This document shows, piece by piece, positions 9,581 through 20,861 of a stretch of 64,000 nucleotides of DNA. The position numbers were made by a program, and so were the translations under genes. Source of the DNA: Saccharomycopsis fibuligera x Saccharomycopsis cf. fibuligera (taxonomy: Eukaryota > Ascomycota > Saccharomycetes > Ascoideales > Saccharomycopsidaceae). The stretch's first letter is position 1; each line of letters starts with the position of its first letter. The notes beneath the pieces were generated by a model that made no database searches, had not been told where the DNA came from, and saw nothing but the letters and a program-made list of their open reading frames with translations. The DNA lies in the NCBI GenBank assembly GCA_001936135.1, contig CP012819.1, positions 1,459,501 to 1,523,500 of the forward strand. The letters are read 5' to 3'.

Positions 9581-12352
9581 TCATATGCTTTTGACCACAA
9601 TATCAAACAAATCTTCCATATCCATACCATCCAAATCGCTACTCAACAACGAATCAAATGTATGATTATTGATTCTTTTACCGTACCAGAAATTATCAAC
9701 ATCATCAATATCCATAGCATCACCATTTTGCTGCTTCTCTAGTTGCTGATGGAATTGTGACTGTTGCTGCTGTTTACCTATACTATTTGATTGTGTGTTT
9801 TGTACCAATGAGACAATCTTGCTTGAAAATCCACTTTCATCTGTCAAGTCACCTTGAGCCTTAGAATTGAGAATGGCAGAAATTGCATTGCTGGAAATTA
9901 TTGGATTAGTAGTATTCTCATCAGAATCAATAGCGGCTCTGCTAGCTGCGGTACCGCTACCAGTACTCGTGCTCACTATTCCAATATTATATAGACTATT
10001 TATGATGACAAAGTTAGCAGTTCCTGGAATCCACTGCAATGAAGAAATGTAATAATTGTGAGTAAGCACCTTAAATGGTTTACGCTCATTTGTTTTGAAG
10101 AGTAATATTATTGCTTTGTTAACAGCAGTGGTTTTATGCTTAGCAAAGAAATTCATTGCAATGGCAAAATTCCCATTTGAGCCATCAAATGCAATAAGTT
10201 TCTCGCAAAATTGTAAGTTGTTTTTATCAAGTTTGTAATCATATATCACAGAATCATTGATTAAATGATAATTAATCAAATGTTCATCATTCAAAATGAT
10301 CAAGTTGGAATCATTATTGATTAATTTTATAAATTTGATTGGCTTGCTGCTGATTAAACTGCTATTCAAAGTTAAATAATCCCAATCGTCAAAATTAGCC
10401 ACAGGAATTCTATAAAGAACATTCTTCAAACTAACAATAATTAAAGTGGCATCATGAGACCAGGCAACTGAAACATCACTTATATCTCTACTTGTCAATG
10501 CAGGAACAAATTTTCTTAATGTCCATGCAGTTGGTTGGGTCTTGTTGGCTTTAGCCACATTATAAGAGAGTTTTGGTTGTTGTGGTCTCCATAACCTGAC
10601 ACCACCTTTGTTATCCACTGTTAAGAATGCATTTCCTTTAAAATAACTAGATGGTGCGGAAGTTATAGACACAATTTTGACATTCGGACCATGTGGGTCA
10701 ACAATCTTGGTGGCAAGCTCCCAATGGATACTACTATTGCCGCCACTGTATGAATTATCATGCGATTCAGTGGAATTGAGTTTCCAGAATTTCAAATTGT
10801 ATTTGGTTTCACCTTTTGAAATTAATTTATCCAACACCGGAGTCTCGTATTCGTCAAAAGTAACCATCCACTTTCCGTCTTCGGTAAACTTGAATGCGTT
10901 GACCCTAGGATCTTTAAGTTGCACTTCAGATCTAACTTTACCAATAGAAATCTTTGGTACGACATTCAATGAAAAAAACTGCTCATTTCTCACCAAATTG
11001 TAACTTTGAATTTCCGAACCATTAGCCAAATACAAGTTTTTATCTACCGGGTTTACTTCCACTTGGGCACTATAATCATTTTGAATTTTGTAAATGTTGA
11101 CATTATCGGAAATTTTTAACTTCTTTCTTTCTTTGGAAAGCTGAGATAAAGGCATTCTAGTGTTCAATTTGATACTGCTTATGGATAATCTAGATGTAAG
11201 TTCCACAGAATTCAAAATAAGGTATTCAAGTTCATTGTTTTGACTATTGTTGATATCAAGAATTAACGTATAGTAATCAATACCATCGTTATTATTAGCA
11301 ATTGTGCTATCGATGTCCTGAGAAAAATAGTTTGTAGAGATGTATGAAATGTCACCATTAAGTCTTGGTAAAAACTGTAATCTATCGCTATCAATTTGCC
11401 AAAATACCAATACTTTTTCTTTACCACCAGACAACAAATAGGTAGAATCTTTATTGAAATTTAATGCACCAACTGCATTTATATGCCATCTAAGAATTTT
11501 AGAATTGTTGACATTACTGGCTTGTTGACTTGTAGCAGAAACAAAATTGTACAAAATTTCCACCACACCATTGTACATGCCCATAGCAACCAAATTACTG
11601 TTAGAAACTGCTAATGAAGTAATACGGCTATCTTTTTTCACAACATGTGATTGCTCACTATGCACACCAAAGGACTTCAATTCCACTAACTTTAACTCTA
11701 ATAATTGATCTCTTTTCTTACTTTGGCTGATGTTTTCCGTGAGAAACACCAATGACTTAGAATGTAATGACTTGGCATACAAAAACACATTTTTCACTAC
11801 CAATAATTCTTTAAAATTGAAAGTATCTTCAAGAATTTCTGGCACTTGAGCCTTAGGGTTGGAACCAGTAGGATTTTCTTTAATTTTCAATGTAAATTTG
11901 TTTATGGTCTTCTTGTGAGGATGAACCGGCTCACGTTTACGTGATGTTTTGCCATTGATAGTAAGAACTTCATAACTTTGTAAACTGTAATTAAATCTGA
12001 AATCAACAATGGAATTCAAATTGTCTAATCCTGGAAACTTGAAATCTCCTACTACTGCATTCACAAGACGATCTCTCCAGTTGACTATGATCACTTCACC
12101 ATTCGATTTAAAAAGCCATATTAAATTTGGCTGACTAGGGTCAATTTTGGAATCCACGAGTTTGTCCAAACTTAAATTAATGATTGTCTTGATACATTGT
12201 CTGGTGGATATATAGAAAACTTTCAACAAAGTATTGAACGGCTGCAAAAAGTACTTATTGTCCAAAGAGTAAGCAGAACCTTTTCTCAACGGCTTACCGC
12301 CACCCACCACAGCTAAGTCCCAGTCGCCTTCTGTATTTGTTATACTAGGCAT
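9581..12352 (-). CDS. NAN1: U3 snoRNP / small-subunit processome WD-repeat protein Utp17 (Nan1)
   Basis: Nan1/Utp17 is a t-UTP subunit of the 90S pre-ribosome that supports rDNA transcription and early 18S processing in the nucleolus. The 923-residue product matches the size of S. cerevisiae Nan1 (about 900). It shows a first propeller with degenerate WD repeats (for example LLSGGKEKVLVFWQID near residue 310), a second one in the middle (for example AFLTVDNKGGVRLWRPQQ and DVSVAWSHDATLIIVS), and an acidic C-terminus ending GMDMEDLFDIVVKSI. It shares an AT-rich divergent promoter with RPB10. The identification rests on overall architecture and the N-terminal and C-terminal segments. Confidence 0.82.
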   Translation of the reverse strand: MPSITNTEGDWDLAVVGGGKPLRKGSAYSLDNKYFLQPFNTLLKVFYISTRQCIKTIINLSLDKLVDSKIDPSQPNLIWLFKSNGEVIIVNWRDRLVNAVVGDFKFPGLDNLNSIVDFRFNYSLQSYEVLTINGKTSRKREPVHPHKKTINKFTLKIKENPTGSNPKAQVPEILEDTFNFKELLVVKNVFLYAKSLHSKSLVFLTENISQSKKRDQLLELKLVELKSFGVHSEQSHVVKKDSRITSLAVSNSNLVAMGMYNGVVEILYNFVSATSQQASNVNNSKILRWHINAVGALNFNKDSTYLLSGGKEKVLVFWQIDSDRLQFLPRLNGDISYISTNYFSQDIDSTIANNNDGIDYYTLILDINNSQNNELEYLILNSVELTSRLSISSIKLNTRMPLSQLSKERKKLKISDNVNIYKIQNDYSAQVEVNPVDKNLYLANGSEIQSYNLVRNEQFFSLNVVPKISIGKVRSEVQLKDPRVNAFKFTEDGKWMVTFDEYETPVLDKLISKGETKYNLKFWKLNSTESHDNSYSGGNSSIHWELATKIVDPHGPNVKIVSITSAPSSYFKGNAFLTVDNKGGVRLWRPQQPKLSYNVAKANKTQPTAWTLRKFVPALTSRDISDVSVAWSHDATLIIVSLKNVLYRIPVANFDDWDYLTLNSSLISSKPIKFIKLINNDSNLIILNDEHLINYHLINDSVIYDYKLDKNNLQFCEKLIAFDGSNGNFAIAMNFFAKHKTTAVNKAIILLFKTNERKPFKVLTHNYYISSLQWIPGTANFVIINSLYNIGIVSTSTGSGTAASRAAIDSDENTTNPIISSNAISAILNSKAQGDLTDESGFSSKIVSLVQNTQSNSIGKQQQQSQFHQQLEKQQNGDAMDIDDVDNFWYGKRINNHTFDSLLSSDLDGMDMEDLFDIVVKSI

Positions 12353-12701
12353 TTCCTGTATTATCTTGCGAACTTACTTTCTGGTGTCGAGTAACAAGTA
12401 AAATAAGCAGGTCTGTTCACAATGTGTATGGCTGCTCAAAAGATGATATAATCTAATAATCTAATATCGCGGTGCAATCTCATCTAAAAAAATTTTATTT
12501 TTCTTATAAAAATTTTTTTCTGGGGCATCGCAGGGTCACCCGGTTCCCTTTGCCATAGATAGAGCGCATCTCGGAAAAAAGAAATTTTGGAATTTAGAAA
12601 CACAAAAAATAATTAAGCAAGTAGATTAATAAGAAAGGGTTGTGTTGAAGTGGCCATCATCAAGTCTTTGAATTTAATCATTAAAATCACACTAGTCCAG
12701 A
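12353..12701. promoter_or_regulatory. Bidirectional NAN1/RPB10 promoter with RRPE-like elements
   Basis: Two A-then-T motifs at 12486-12496 and 12508-12519 match the ribosomal RNA processing element (AAAAATTTT) common upstream of yeast ribosome-biogenesis genes. This fits the products on both sides, a processome subunit and a subunit of all three polymerases. The motif is low in complexity, so chance occurrence in AT-rich DNA is possible. Confidence 0.4.
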
Positions 12702-13039
12702 ATGATTATTCCTATTCGTTGTTTCTCTTGTGGTAAGGTTGTCGGTGACAAGTGGGAGCCATACTTAACATACTTGGAAGAGGATCTCACGGAAGCGTAT
12801 GTATCTGTTGTTATATCAAGATGAGGTTACCAGAAGCAGTTTCACTGCCTGAGTGAAATATGACAAACCAGAATGTAGATCATAATATACGGGAATTATC
12901 ACTAACTTCTTTATTAAGTGAAGCTTTGGATAAGTTGGGATTGAAGAGATACTGCTGCAGAAGAATGGTTTTGACGCATGTGGATCTTATTGAAAAATTC
13001 TTGAAATACAACCCATTAGAAAAGAAGGAAATCAGTTAG
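12702..13039 (+). CDS. RPB10: RNA polymerase shared subunit Rpb10 (ABC10-beta), one intron
   Basis: This is the zinc-binding 71-residue subunit common to RNA polymerases I, II and III. Exon 1 (12702-12796) encodes [20 protein letters not shown] and continues through the segment ending LEEDLTEA. The intron at 12797-12918 starts with GTATGT and has a CACTAAC-like branch site at 12898-12904. Exon 2 (12919-13039) restores the frame and encodes [14 protein letters not shown], then [20 protein letters not shown]. The zinc ligands are Cys7, Cys10 and the CC pair. The joined product aligns end to end with S. cerevisiae Rpb10 (70 residues). The acceptor that keeps the frame reads AAG rather than the usual YAG, which is uncommon. 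Confidence 0.95.
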
Positions 13040-13554
13040 ATGATTTGACACAGATTATTATTACAATATTTCAAACCTATTACGAGTGTTCTTGTTTTGA
13101 AAATCAAAAGTTAAGATGTATCAGTTTCAATGTTATCTGAATATGTTCAGTTGCTTTTGTTTTTAACTTTCTCAACGACATCTCATAATATAATTGCTAC
13201 TAATTTATTTTCTTTCAAGGCAGGACAAAAATTTACCAAAGGGCCGTTTTGCTTTTTTCATTACACTGATTAACGTATCAAAGAATATTGTTATCATGTT
13301 TGTACATCAAAGAGGGTGCTGTTCATATAGGTATTGAGAACTAGAGTTGTCTCATCTGTCTAATTTTTTTCAATTCCTTTTAAATTTCTTAACTGTTGTT
13401 GGTGCGTAGTTTCATAGTCTTTTTTAATAAAATAAAGCATAATAAACTACGCTTGTAAGAAGATTTGATATTTTATCAACTCTATAAAGTAGATTATGAT
13501 TTGAAAACATATATTACCTATCTTTATTTTTGTACTATACGTTCAGCTATATTA
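13040..13554. other. RPB10-KAP120 convergent intergenic region
   Basis: These 515 AT-rich bases lie between convergent genes and should hold both 3' ends. No gene, RNA or notable repeat is recognised. Confidence 0.5.
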
Positions 13555-16500
13555 TTAGATTCTCATTTGAAGATGTTCTAAAGTACCTTGATCAACCACC
13601 GAAAGCATTTGCTTATAATTGGCGTCTCCCAAGGATATCTCCAAATGCTCAAGTAAAATTTTGACATGATACTTTAAACTAAGCAAGTGAATCGGATCAT
13701 AGTGCACCAAATAATGTTCGTATCTCCCATACTCCAACGTAGCACCCACATCAAATCTTTCTGCCTTTTCTTCATTGATAGCAGTGAATTCCAAGTCAAA
13801 TTCATAGTAGTTGAAGTTTTTATAGTATGCATCACAATCACCTTTAGAGTTCTCGTTGATTTCATCCAAGTGTAAAGACCACATGGAAAAAATTAAATTA
13901 ATATTTTCTGGAATAAAAACAATCGATTTAAAATCGTGGTCTCTAATGCAAAGTAAACTGCTTATTCCCAACAAGTTTTGTTTTCTTTTTCTAGCATCAA
14001 AGATATTTTTAGAGTTAATTAACCAATTATTCAAAAATCTTTTGAATATTTTCTTTGTACCGTCAGAAAATATCTCACAAATTATCTTCACAATCAAATT
14101 AGAATTACCAAAGAAAAATCTGGAAACAATCAAGATTACTTTGTTAATTGTCAATATAGAGTTATTTTCATCATCAGCAACAATTTCGATCAAATATTTA
14201 ATAACGCCACTCTCTTTCATCAATTCATAAAATATAAGCACAGCATTGCTCGTGTTATCGAAGTTGGAGAATGTATACAATGAGTAGACCTTGACAAAGA
14301 AAATATCCAAAATGGACAAAAATGCATCCAAAGAATCGTCTCTTAACATGGAGATATTTGGCGCAAGACTAGCGAAAATTTTGAACAATATTTGTTTCAA
14401 ATCATCACTGAATAATATCACGTCGACCGGAACCAAGATAAGATAACTTCTGATAATGGAGAGTAGCAAAGGTAAAATCTCAGTTGTGTTTATTAATGGT
14501 TCAATGAGTAATTCAAACTTGGAGAAAATCAGCGATTCCAAAACATTATTTCTTTTAATATAATTTGGATAAAATTTCATGAATGCTTCCCATAATTCAA
14601 AACCGTCTTCTGATAACACGTTATAAAAGTCAGATCCGTAGGTACAGCAACTGTCGATTATATGAAGAGAGATATCACTAGTATGTTTTGAATCTTGGAA
14701 ACATACAATTAAGTTTTTCATGATTCTTATTAAGATTGTTTTAATTAAAAGGTTTTCTTCGCTATTTTCAAAGTATGTCCATATGTTCGGATATGCTTCA
14801 AGCAAGCTATCAAGTACACCTTTCTGCACATAAGGTCCATTACGTTCAAGAATAGAGTTAAGACTGTTTAATATAAAGACTTTGGATTCGGTCAATTCCA
14901 TTTGATTTAATAGGTTTAACAATTTTTCAATGAATTGTGAAGAATAGGGCACAAAATCTTGCTTATTGAAGTCCCACTCTTCTATTACGTTTTTTAAAGT
15001 TTGTGCAGTGGATAATTGTAAAACTTTGTCATTATTGATTTTGTCATTGGAATCTAAAAAGGAAAGCAAAAGCTCATAGATCTTCACTCTATTTTCCCGA
15101 GAACACTTGATGGATATCCATTCATTAATTATAAGACAAGTTCTTCTTTTCAATATTTTCAACTCCATAAATTGTTTTTCATTTTTGACAGCATCAATGT
15201 TCAAGGACGGAAGTAGCACATTAACCAAAAAGGAATCAAAGTCAACCATATCTGCTATTGCAACCCCGCTCAATTGGATTATTGCAAAGATGGAGTCTTT
15301 CAAAAGTATTAGCTGTAAATCGTTGCCACTAGCTGATATTTTTTCATTAGTTTCTCTGATTTTGTTCAATACAAATGGGACCAAGAGCTCCTTATGTGAA
15401 ACAATCAAGTACTGAAAAAAGTTTTCAGCACATGGGCGAACCTGGTATTCCCAACTCTCAGACAATTCCTCGTTTATGAACTCTTCTGGATTATCGTTCC
15501 AATTTTCCAAATCCGCTGGCCTCAATCTCAAATACCAATTGATGATTAAATCTGTCAAAGTTAAAATTGTGTCATTATTCAAAATTTTCTCAAATTTTGC
15601 TTTAGCTGTTTGGAGTTCAGATCTGCTAATATGAGCCTTAATCAATGTTGTTTCTCCAGATTTGTTAAGTGACAATACTTTTTTTAAAATTAGAAACGCT
15701 TTTATTGCTAATGTTGACCATAGATCTTCATTATCATCGCTGGTATTGCTGTAAATATCACTTGCTTGATTTTGTAAGATACTTAATAGTGTCATGATAA
15801 TTTTATCGAAACTGTGAAGCAAGACAAACGAGTTTTGATGTACATGAACAAAGTTATAGTATAATTTTGTTTGGCATTTCAAAAATTTCTCAATTTTTGC
15901 CACAGCAAGGGCATTGTTTCCATCACTTTCAGCCTGTTTGTAAAATGTTAACAAGGATTCAAAGTTGTTCAAGCTAATCTTGAAAAATTCATGGACAATA
16001 TCTTCGGTATGTGGCGCCTGATATCCATCTACAAGCACTCTACGTAGCACTTTTGAAGTCAAATAATCAAGATCAATGATTGATGTATCTTCGAAAAAAA
16101 CATCACTGGTCCATTCTTTGAAAAATGTAGTATAGATGTTGATAAGCAATGGGGTAAGTGTCGGAATCTTGGATTGCATAGAAATTTTTGCCTTACCTAT
16201 TCTTACTTGTCCCAAGTTCTTCACCACTTGATTCAAAATCGTAAGCACATTATAACATTTGGTTAAGTTTCTTTCAGTGAAACTCTCCTGCAAAAGATGT
16301 TCTATTTGATTGAACAAGTTAGGCCATTTATTTGGAAAATCTACTCTCGCTATTCTTGCAATTGCATGTGCATTCTGGATCATCAATTGTGAATTTGATT
16401 CATTGACCAATTCAAAGACATTGCTGATGATCTGTTGCTTGATTACATCAGGAATAACGACTTTTTTGGAAAGTCTCCAATATTTTTCAATCCCATTTTT

Positions 16501-16689
16501 GAACTCAATGATGCTCAACCATCTTACTTGTATTGGAACAGTGATATCTAGATATATGGATTGCAAATACAAATAATATTGGGGATCAGCCGCCCAAGCT
16601 TTCAATTGGTTCTCTGCTAGTTTGGCTTGTGCGTTTCGTTCAAGAGTGGCAGACAAAGTCTGAGCAAGATTTATTACATTCAATTCCAT
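13555..16689 (-). CDS. KAP120: Karyopherin Kap120, importin-beta family nuclear import receptor
   Basis: Kap120 carries cargoes such as the ribosome-biogenesis factor Rpf1 into the nucleus. The 1044-residue product opens with an importin-beta N-terminal domain: KLAENQLKAW, then YLYLQSIYLDITVPIQVRWL and KNGIEKYWR, residues about 20-75. This closely tracks S. cerevisiae Kap120. Helical HEAT-type repeats fill the rest, with further recognisable blocks such as WYLRLRPADLENWNDNPEEF and the C-terminal LEINENSKGDC-like segment (here LDEINENSKGDCDAYY). The length matches the family (about 1030). It is the first of three or more head-to-tail minus-strand genes. Confidence 0.95.
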   Translation of the reverse strand: MELNVINLAQTLSATLERNAQAKLAENQLKAWAADPQYYLYLQSIYLDITVPIQVRWLSIIEFKNGIEKYWRLSKKVVIPDVIKQQIISNVFELVNESNSQLMIQNAHAIARIARVDFPNKWPNLFNQIEHLLQESFTERNLTKCYNVLTILNQVVKNLGQVRIGKAKISMQSKIPTLTPLLINIYTTFFKEWTSDVFFEDTSIIDLDYLTSKVLRRVLVDGYQAPHTEDIVHEFFKISLNNFESLLTFYKQAESDGNNALAVAKIEKFLKCQTKLYYNFVHVHQNSFVLLHSFDKIIMTLLSILQNQASDIYSNTSDDNEDLWSTLAIKAFLILKKVLSLNKSGETTLIKAHISRSELQTAKAKFEKILNNDTILTLTDLIINWYLRLRPADLENWNDNPEEFINEELSESWEYQVRPCAENFFQYLIVSHKELLVPFVLNKIRETNEKISASGNDLQLILLKDSIFAIIQLSGVAIADMVDFDSFLVNVLLPSLNIDAVKNEKQFMELKILKRRTCLIINEWISIKCSRENRVKIYELLLSFLDSNDKINNDKVLQLSTAQTLKNVIEEWDFNKQDFVPYSSQFIEKLLNLLNQMELTESKVFILNSLNSILERNGPYVQKGVLDSLLEAYPNIWTYFENSEENLLIKTILIRIMKNLIVCFQDSKHTSDISLHIIDSCCTYGSDFYNVLSEDGFELWEAFMKFYPNYIKRNNVLESLIFSKFELLIEPLINTTEILPLLLSIIRSYLILVPVDVILFSDDLKQILFKIFASLAPNISMLRDDSLDAFLSILDIFFVKVYSLYTFSNFDNTSNAVLIFYELMKESGVIKYLIEIVADDENNSILTINKVILIVSRFFFGNSNLIVKIICEIFSDGTKKIFKRFLNNWLINSKNIFDARKRKQNLLGISSLLCIRDHDFKSIVFIPENINLIFSMWSLHLDEINENSKGDCDAYYKNFNYYEFDLEFTAINEEKAERFDVGATLEYGRYEHYLVHYDPIHLLSLKYHVKILLEHLEISLGDANYKQMLSVVDQGTLEHLQMRI

Positions 16690-16982
16690 TTTTTGGGTAA
16701 AATGGCACTAATGATTTTCTGTCTCGTTAACCCTTTTACAGGTTTTATTTTAATTTATAGCGCATCTAAACTAAGATGTCAAAATTAGCCCATCAAATTT
16801 TTTTCTCTAACACAGAATTCTCAACTATTATGGGCACGTGATACGTGTTTAATTTATTCATATAGATATTACGTCGACTATTCTATTAAGATACGTCTTA
16901 TTACTAGCGTGTAAAAGGCTACCATTGCTTCTTGAACTCTTGAGCATCTATTTAAAAATAATTGCCTTTAATTAATATTATG
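16690..16982. promoter_or_regulatory. KAP120 promoter region
   Basis: An AT-rich 293-bp spacer lies between the minus-strand KAP120 start and the end of the upstream gene. It contains CACGTG at 16834-16839, an E-box of the kind bound by Cbf1-type bHLH factors. Nothing else stands out. Confidence 0.35.
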
Positions 16983-18624
16983 TTAGCTTTGAGTGCGTGT
17001 TCGCACTTTGATAGCATCCAACGCTTCACGCAACTGTTTATCTGCGGAATACTTTTTCTGAAGAGCTTTGACAACCTCTTCATACTCATTCTCATTTAAC
17101 TCCAATTCTCCTTCTGAGGGTTCTTGCGAATCAGGTATACTGACCAAATCTTCTTCTTTGTCTTCTTTATTGTCTTTTTTGCATTCCTCTTTATTGCCAT
17201 ATTCCTCCTCCTTTTTAGTATCCTCCTCATTGTCATCCAACAAAACAACACTTTCTATTCTGTTATTCTTATTTTTACACTTGGTTGGCGAATAATCATA
17301 CTTTTGTGTTGCAAGAATTAGATCATCTTTTGCCTTTTGTGGGCTATCATTGCTTTCTTGTGTACTGAAATCATTCAAATAATGGTCTCCAGAAAACTTG
17401 AGTTGCGTTTGTGTCGATCTAATGATTGGTGCCTGTGACCAGTTGACCAGCGGCTCTTTTTGTAATTTATCTTCATTATCTAACTTGTCTGCCATGAATT
17501 CACCTTCACAGTTATTAAAATCATACCCTCCAATAGAAACTTTTTTACCTGTAAGCATGTCGCTATCGATATGTGACTTTCCTGCTACCGTTCCATCTTT
17601 GAGATCACTGATGGCATATTCTTCAGTAAAAACATCTTTATCATTATATGTGTAACTATCACTAAGCAGCAGTTGGGAAAGTAAATCAAAATTTTTGGGA
17701 AATGCATCAGAAACATTTTCATTGTTCCAATTAAAGTCAGGTATATCAAAAGCATATCTGTTCTCATCCAATACTTTTTCGCAACCTGAAGGATCACTTA
17801 AAAAGTTTTTATCAGCAAGCAAGACATTCTCAAGCCCTTCCGGAAAATCAACAATTTCCCCAGTACTAGAGACAGCAAAACTGCTTACTTTTTTCATCCC
17901 GTTTTCAAAATCATGCAGACTACTATGAAAACTGTTTATGGTTAAGCGTTTATCAAATTCATTAGTCAAACCACTAGTAGCGTTGTTGTGTGCATAACAG
18001 GTATCACGCTTCTCGACGATTGCAAATTCAGCGTCAAAATGCATAGGAAACTGTATTGTATCTTGTCTGATTTTGGAAAGTACATCCATTGGCATGAAGG
18101 CATCAATAAAAGTTTCTTCTGTTGGCCTAATTAGCCAGTCTTTGAGCAAGAATACTCTTGCTTCGATAGAATCAGACCAAATCTCAGATTGGCCAATTAA
18201 TGAGACTACTCTATGGTAGGCAGTACTTTTGCTGAATGATTCAGATGCTGTAAGTTGTGTCGTCGACAAACCTGGATTTGTGGATGTTGGTTGTGTAGCC
18301 GCTATAGCTGCCTTTGAAGCGTTGTCTATATCAAGGTTTGTAGATTCCTGACTAAGGTGGGTTGTTTGCGGTAATGCATCAGCATGGCTTGATTGTGAAT
18401 GTGGTTTTTGTGAATGCTGTGAGGAAGCAGATAGTTGATTTGAGTCACCATCAAATAGTTTAAATTTTCTATTACCAACATTTTGAGTCTCAGTATAATG
18501 TTTATCGTTCTTATTATCAAGATTGTTATCATTATAAATGTTGTGATTGTTAATATTGCTATGATTTTTATTCCCATCATTTTTACTATCATCACTATTA
18601 ATATTATCATCTTCTTCCTTGTCA

Positions 18625-18670
<46 letters not shown>

Positions 18671-20447
18671 AGTTGTCGTTGTCATTGTCGCTGCCGCTAT
18701 TGCTACCATTTGCATTATCTTCATTGCCATCAACATCAAATTCTTGGTGTCTACTATACACCTTTTGAGTCAATGGCAAAACCCTTGATTGCTTCCTTTT
18801 TAAATTGTTCTTTTCTTTGGCTTGTCTTATTAGCTCCGCCATCTTCTCAGTAAATGGATCCCTAGCTCTTCTCTCTGAGTTGACTACATTATATTCTTTA
18901 TTATAAATATTACCAATACCGGTGTAAATTGGCCTGGAAGGCTGATGAGTCAGGTAAGAATTATAGTTGTTTTTGGCAGAATGCACTGTAGTCTGCGTTT
19001 CAGAAGTACTACTATGATATGCTGTCAGGCCATGAGCTGAGACTGCCAATCCATCATCGTTGTCCATATAATTGTTCAAATCCACAGCGGCCGCAGTCTC
19101 ATCATATACATTAGCAACTACATCATACTCAATCTCTGAAATAGATTCTACTATTGGCTCAGTAGTGTTCACGTCCAATGAGGATGGTAATGCTGCTGAT
19201 TGTAAATCCACTGTGGCACCATTGTCATTGCTAGGGATGTGTTGATCTTCATTAGATGCTTCTTCATGAGAGCTAATGATGGTCTCCTGAGTAGATGTTG
19301 CTATCGGCTGACTTCGATAGCGGTCCCCGGACATTGCACTTTCAGCTTCAGAAGATGATAGCTGATTTTCAAATGACAAAGAATTGGGTGGCTCTTTATT
19401 TATGAACTTTTCACTTAATATTTGTTTAACTAAGCGTTCTTTCGAATCAAAAACCTCATCAACAGTATATTTCTCGCCTGTGCTGCCTGTCAAAATTATT
19501 GTACAATCTGGATTCAAAGCCAAGTACTTTTTAAATAACAAAATCAAAGTAGTTAGTCGCAGATCCATCTCCACCCTTAATGACTCAATCATATTGAGTC
19601 CTTTGCTTTTCAAATTGATGGCTTTGCTGCCGTACTTCAACATTTTCTCAAAGGCGCTGAGTCTATAATTGTGTCCAAACTTTCTTCTTTCAAAAATCTT
19701 ACTGTTGATACTTTTGACGGTTTGGTAATTTTGGGCAATGTATTTGTTTACTGCATCCATCTCACTAACTATAATCAAAGGAAAATCATTGAGCACAATC
19801 AACTTGTACCTTTCTGCCATTAATTTCTCTTTGCTTCGTTCTCCCTGGCGACAGTTGACAATGAGCTTGGAAAAAACATCGTGAATCTGAATCAGGCTAT
19901 TTGATTTAATTTTAACAACGTTTATATTTCGCAAGTCTGATGGTTCAAAACCTTTGAAGTTGGTCAATCTGGAAATTGGTAGTTCAAATTCGGAATTTAA
20001 ATATAGGCATTTTGCATTCTTTTCAGTGATCACATCATGAATAATATTCAAGATTAAGTCATTTCTAGCCGAACTCGGGGTGCCATAAATTTCGTATATT
20101 GCACCAGGCTCAAAGCCTCCAAGATTTTGGTTCTTGTTTTGATGTTTATGCCGTAAGCGCTGATGTTGCTCCTTGCTCAAGAACAGCGAACCGTAACCAT
20201 AGTCTCTTCTCAAAAGAGCATCAAGCTTTTTTGACTTTGTACTGATCCGATGCCTTATATACCCTGATTTTGCATATTGTCTGGCAGTTCGATCTAACTT
20301 ATATGGCTTCTCTTGATCTTGTACTGCAGCCAGGGCACTCTCCGCAGATCCAGGTCCGGCTACAGTTGCATCATCATTCAATAAGTTGAGAAGATTACTT
20401 TCTTGTAGCTCATCAAGAATCTTCCTTCTCTTGAAATTCTTCAGCAT
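16983..20447 (-). CDS. Rad55-like RecA-fold recombination mediator, greatly extended
   Basis: Rad55, with Rad57, stabilises Rad51 filaments in homologous recombination. Residues about 66-130 read like the start of a Rad51-paralogue core: RISTKSKKLDALL, then GGFEPGAIYEIYG. The Walker A position (GTPSSARND, 122-130) has lost the GK[ST] triad. A Walker-B-like strand YKLIVLNDFPL lies near residues 217-227. After about residue 390 comes a region of roughly 360 residues of low complexity, including an Asn-Asp repeat coded by GTCGTT units at 18625-18690. A segment TAYHRVVSLIGQSEIW, then ARVFLLKDWL, then resembles the C-terminal strand region of Rad55. The product is 1154 residues against 406 for S. 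cerevisiae Rad55, and the tail is acidic. ACGCGT lies about 120 bp upstream. Rad55 is my best call; another divergent Rad51 paralogue is possible. Confidence 0.6.
18621..18693. repeat. GTCGTT hexamer repeat inside the Rad55-like gene
   Basis: A run of mostly perfect 6-bp GTCGTT units, with GTCATT and GTAGTT variants at its edges, encodes alternating Asn-Asp on the minus strand. The unit length is a multiple of three, so copy-number change would not shift the frame. Confidence 0.85.
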
Positions 20448-20861
20448 GATTATATATTATAAGAAAGATCGCCAAGGTTCATATGTATCATAAAACTCCA
20501 TTTCTCCCTCGTTGCTTGCGCATTTGTTTATGTTAGCTATATCAGTCTCAAAGCAAGTACAAGAAACGCGTCGGTATACAAATTATCTTTTTTTTTTTCT
20601 ATTTTTTCAATCTTTCAGAATTTGCGCGAAGATTCGGCGCGCACGCTTAAATCAGCAACAATTATACTTAACGCCGCAACGAAAGCATTGACCACAAAGT
20701 AATGACAGTATATTTTTACAAGAAACAGAATGAGGGGTATAATAATTTTTTTATGATACATACTATAGTAAATTAACCGGGTAATTATTGATACATTGTA
20801 CAAAAAAATTAAACGAATATTATGAAAAGCTGCGTTGCAGCTGTGTTGCAGCTGTGGGTGG
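20448..20861. promoter_or_regulatory. Promoter of the Rad55-like gene, with ACGCGT box
   Basis: ACGCGT at 20566-20571 is an MCB-type motif about 120 bp upstream of the minus-strand start. A T-rich tract follows at 20587-20610. Closer to the next gene there is a short duplicated GCTGCGTTGCA / GCTGTGTTGCA motif at about 20829-20850. No gene is recognised in the spacer. Confidence 0.4.
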
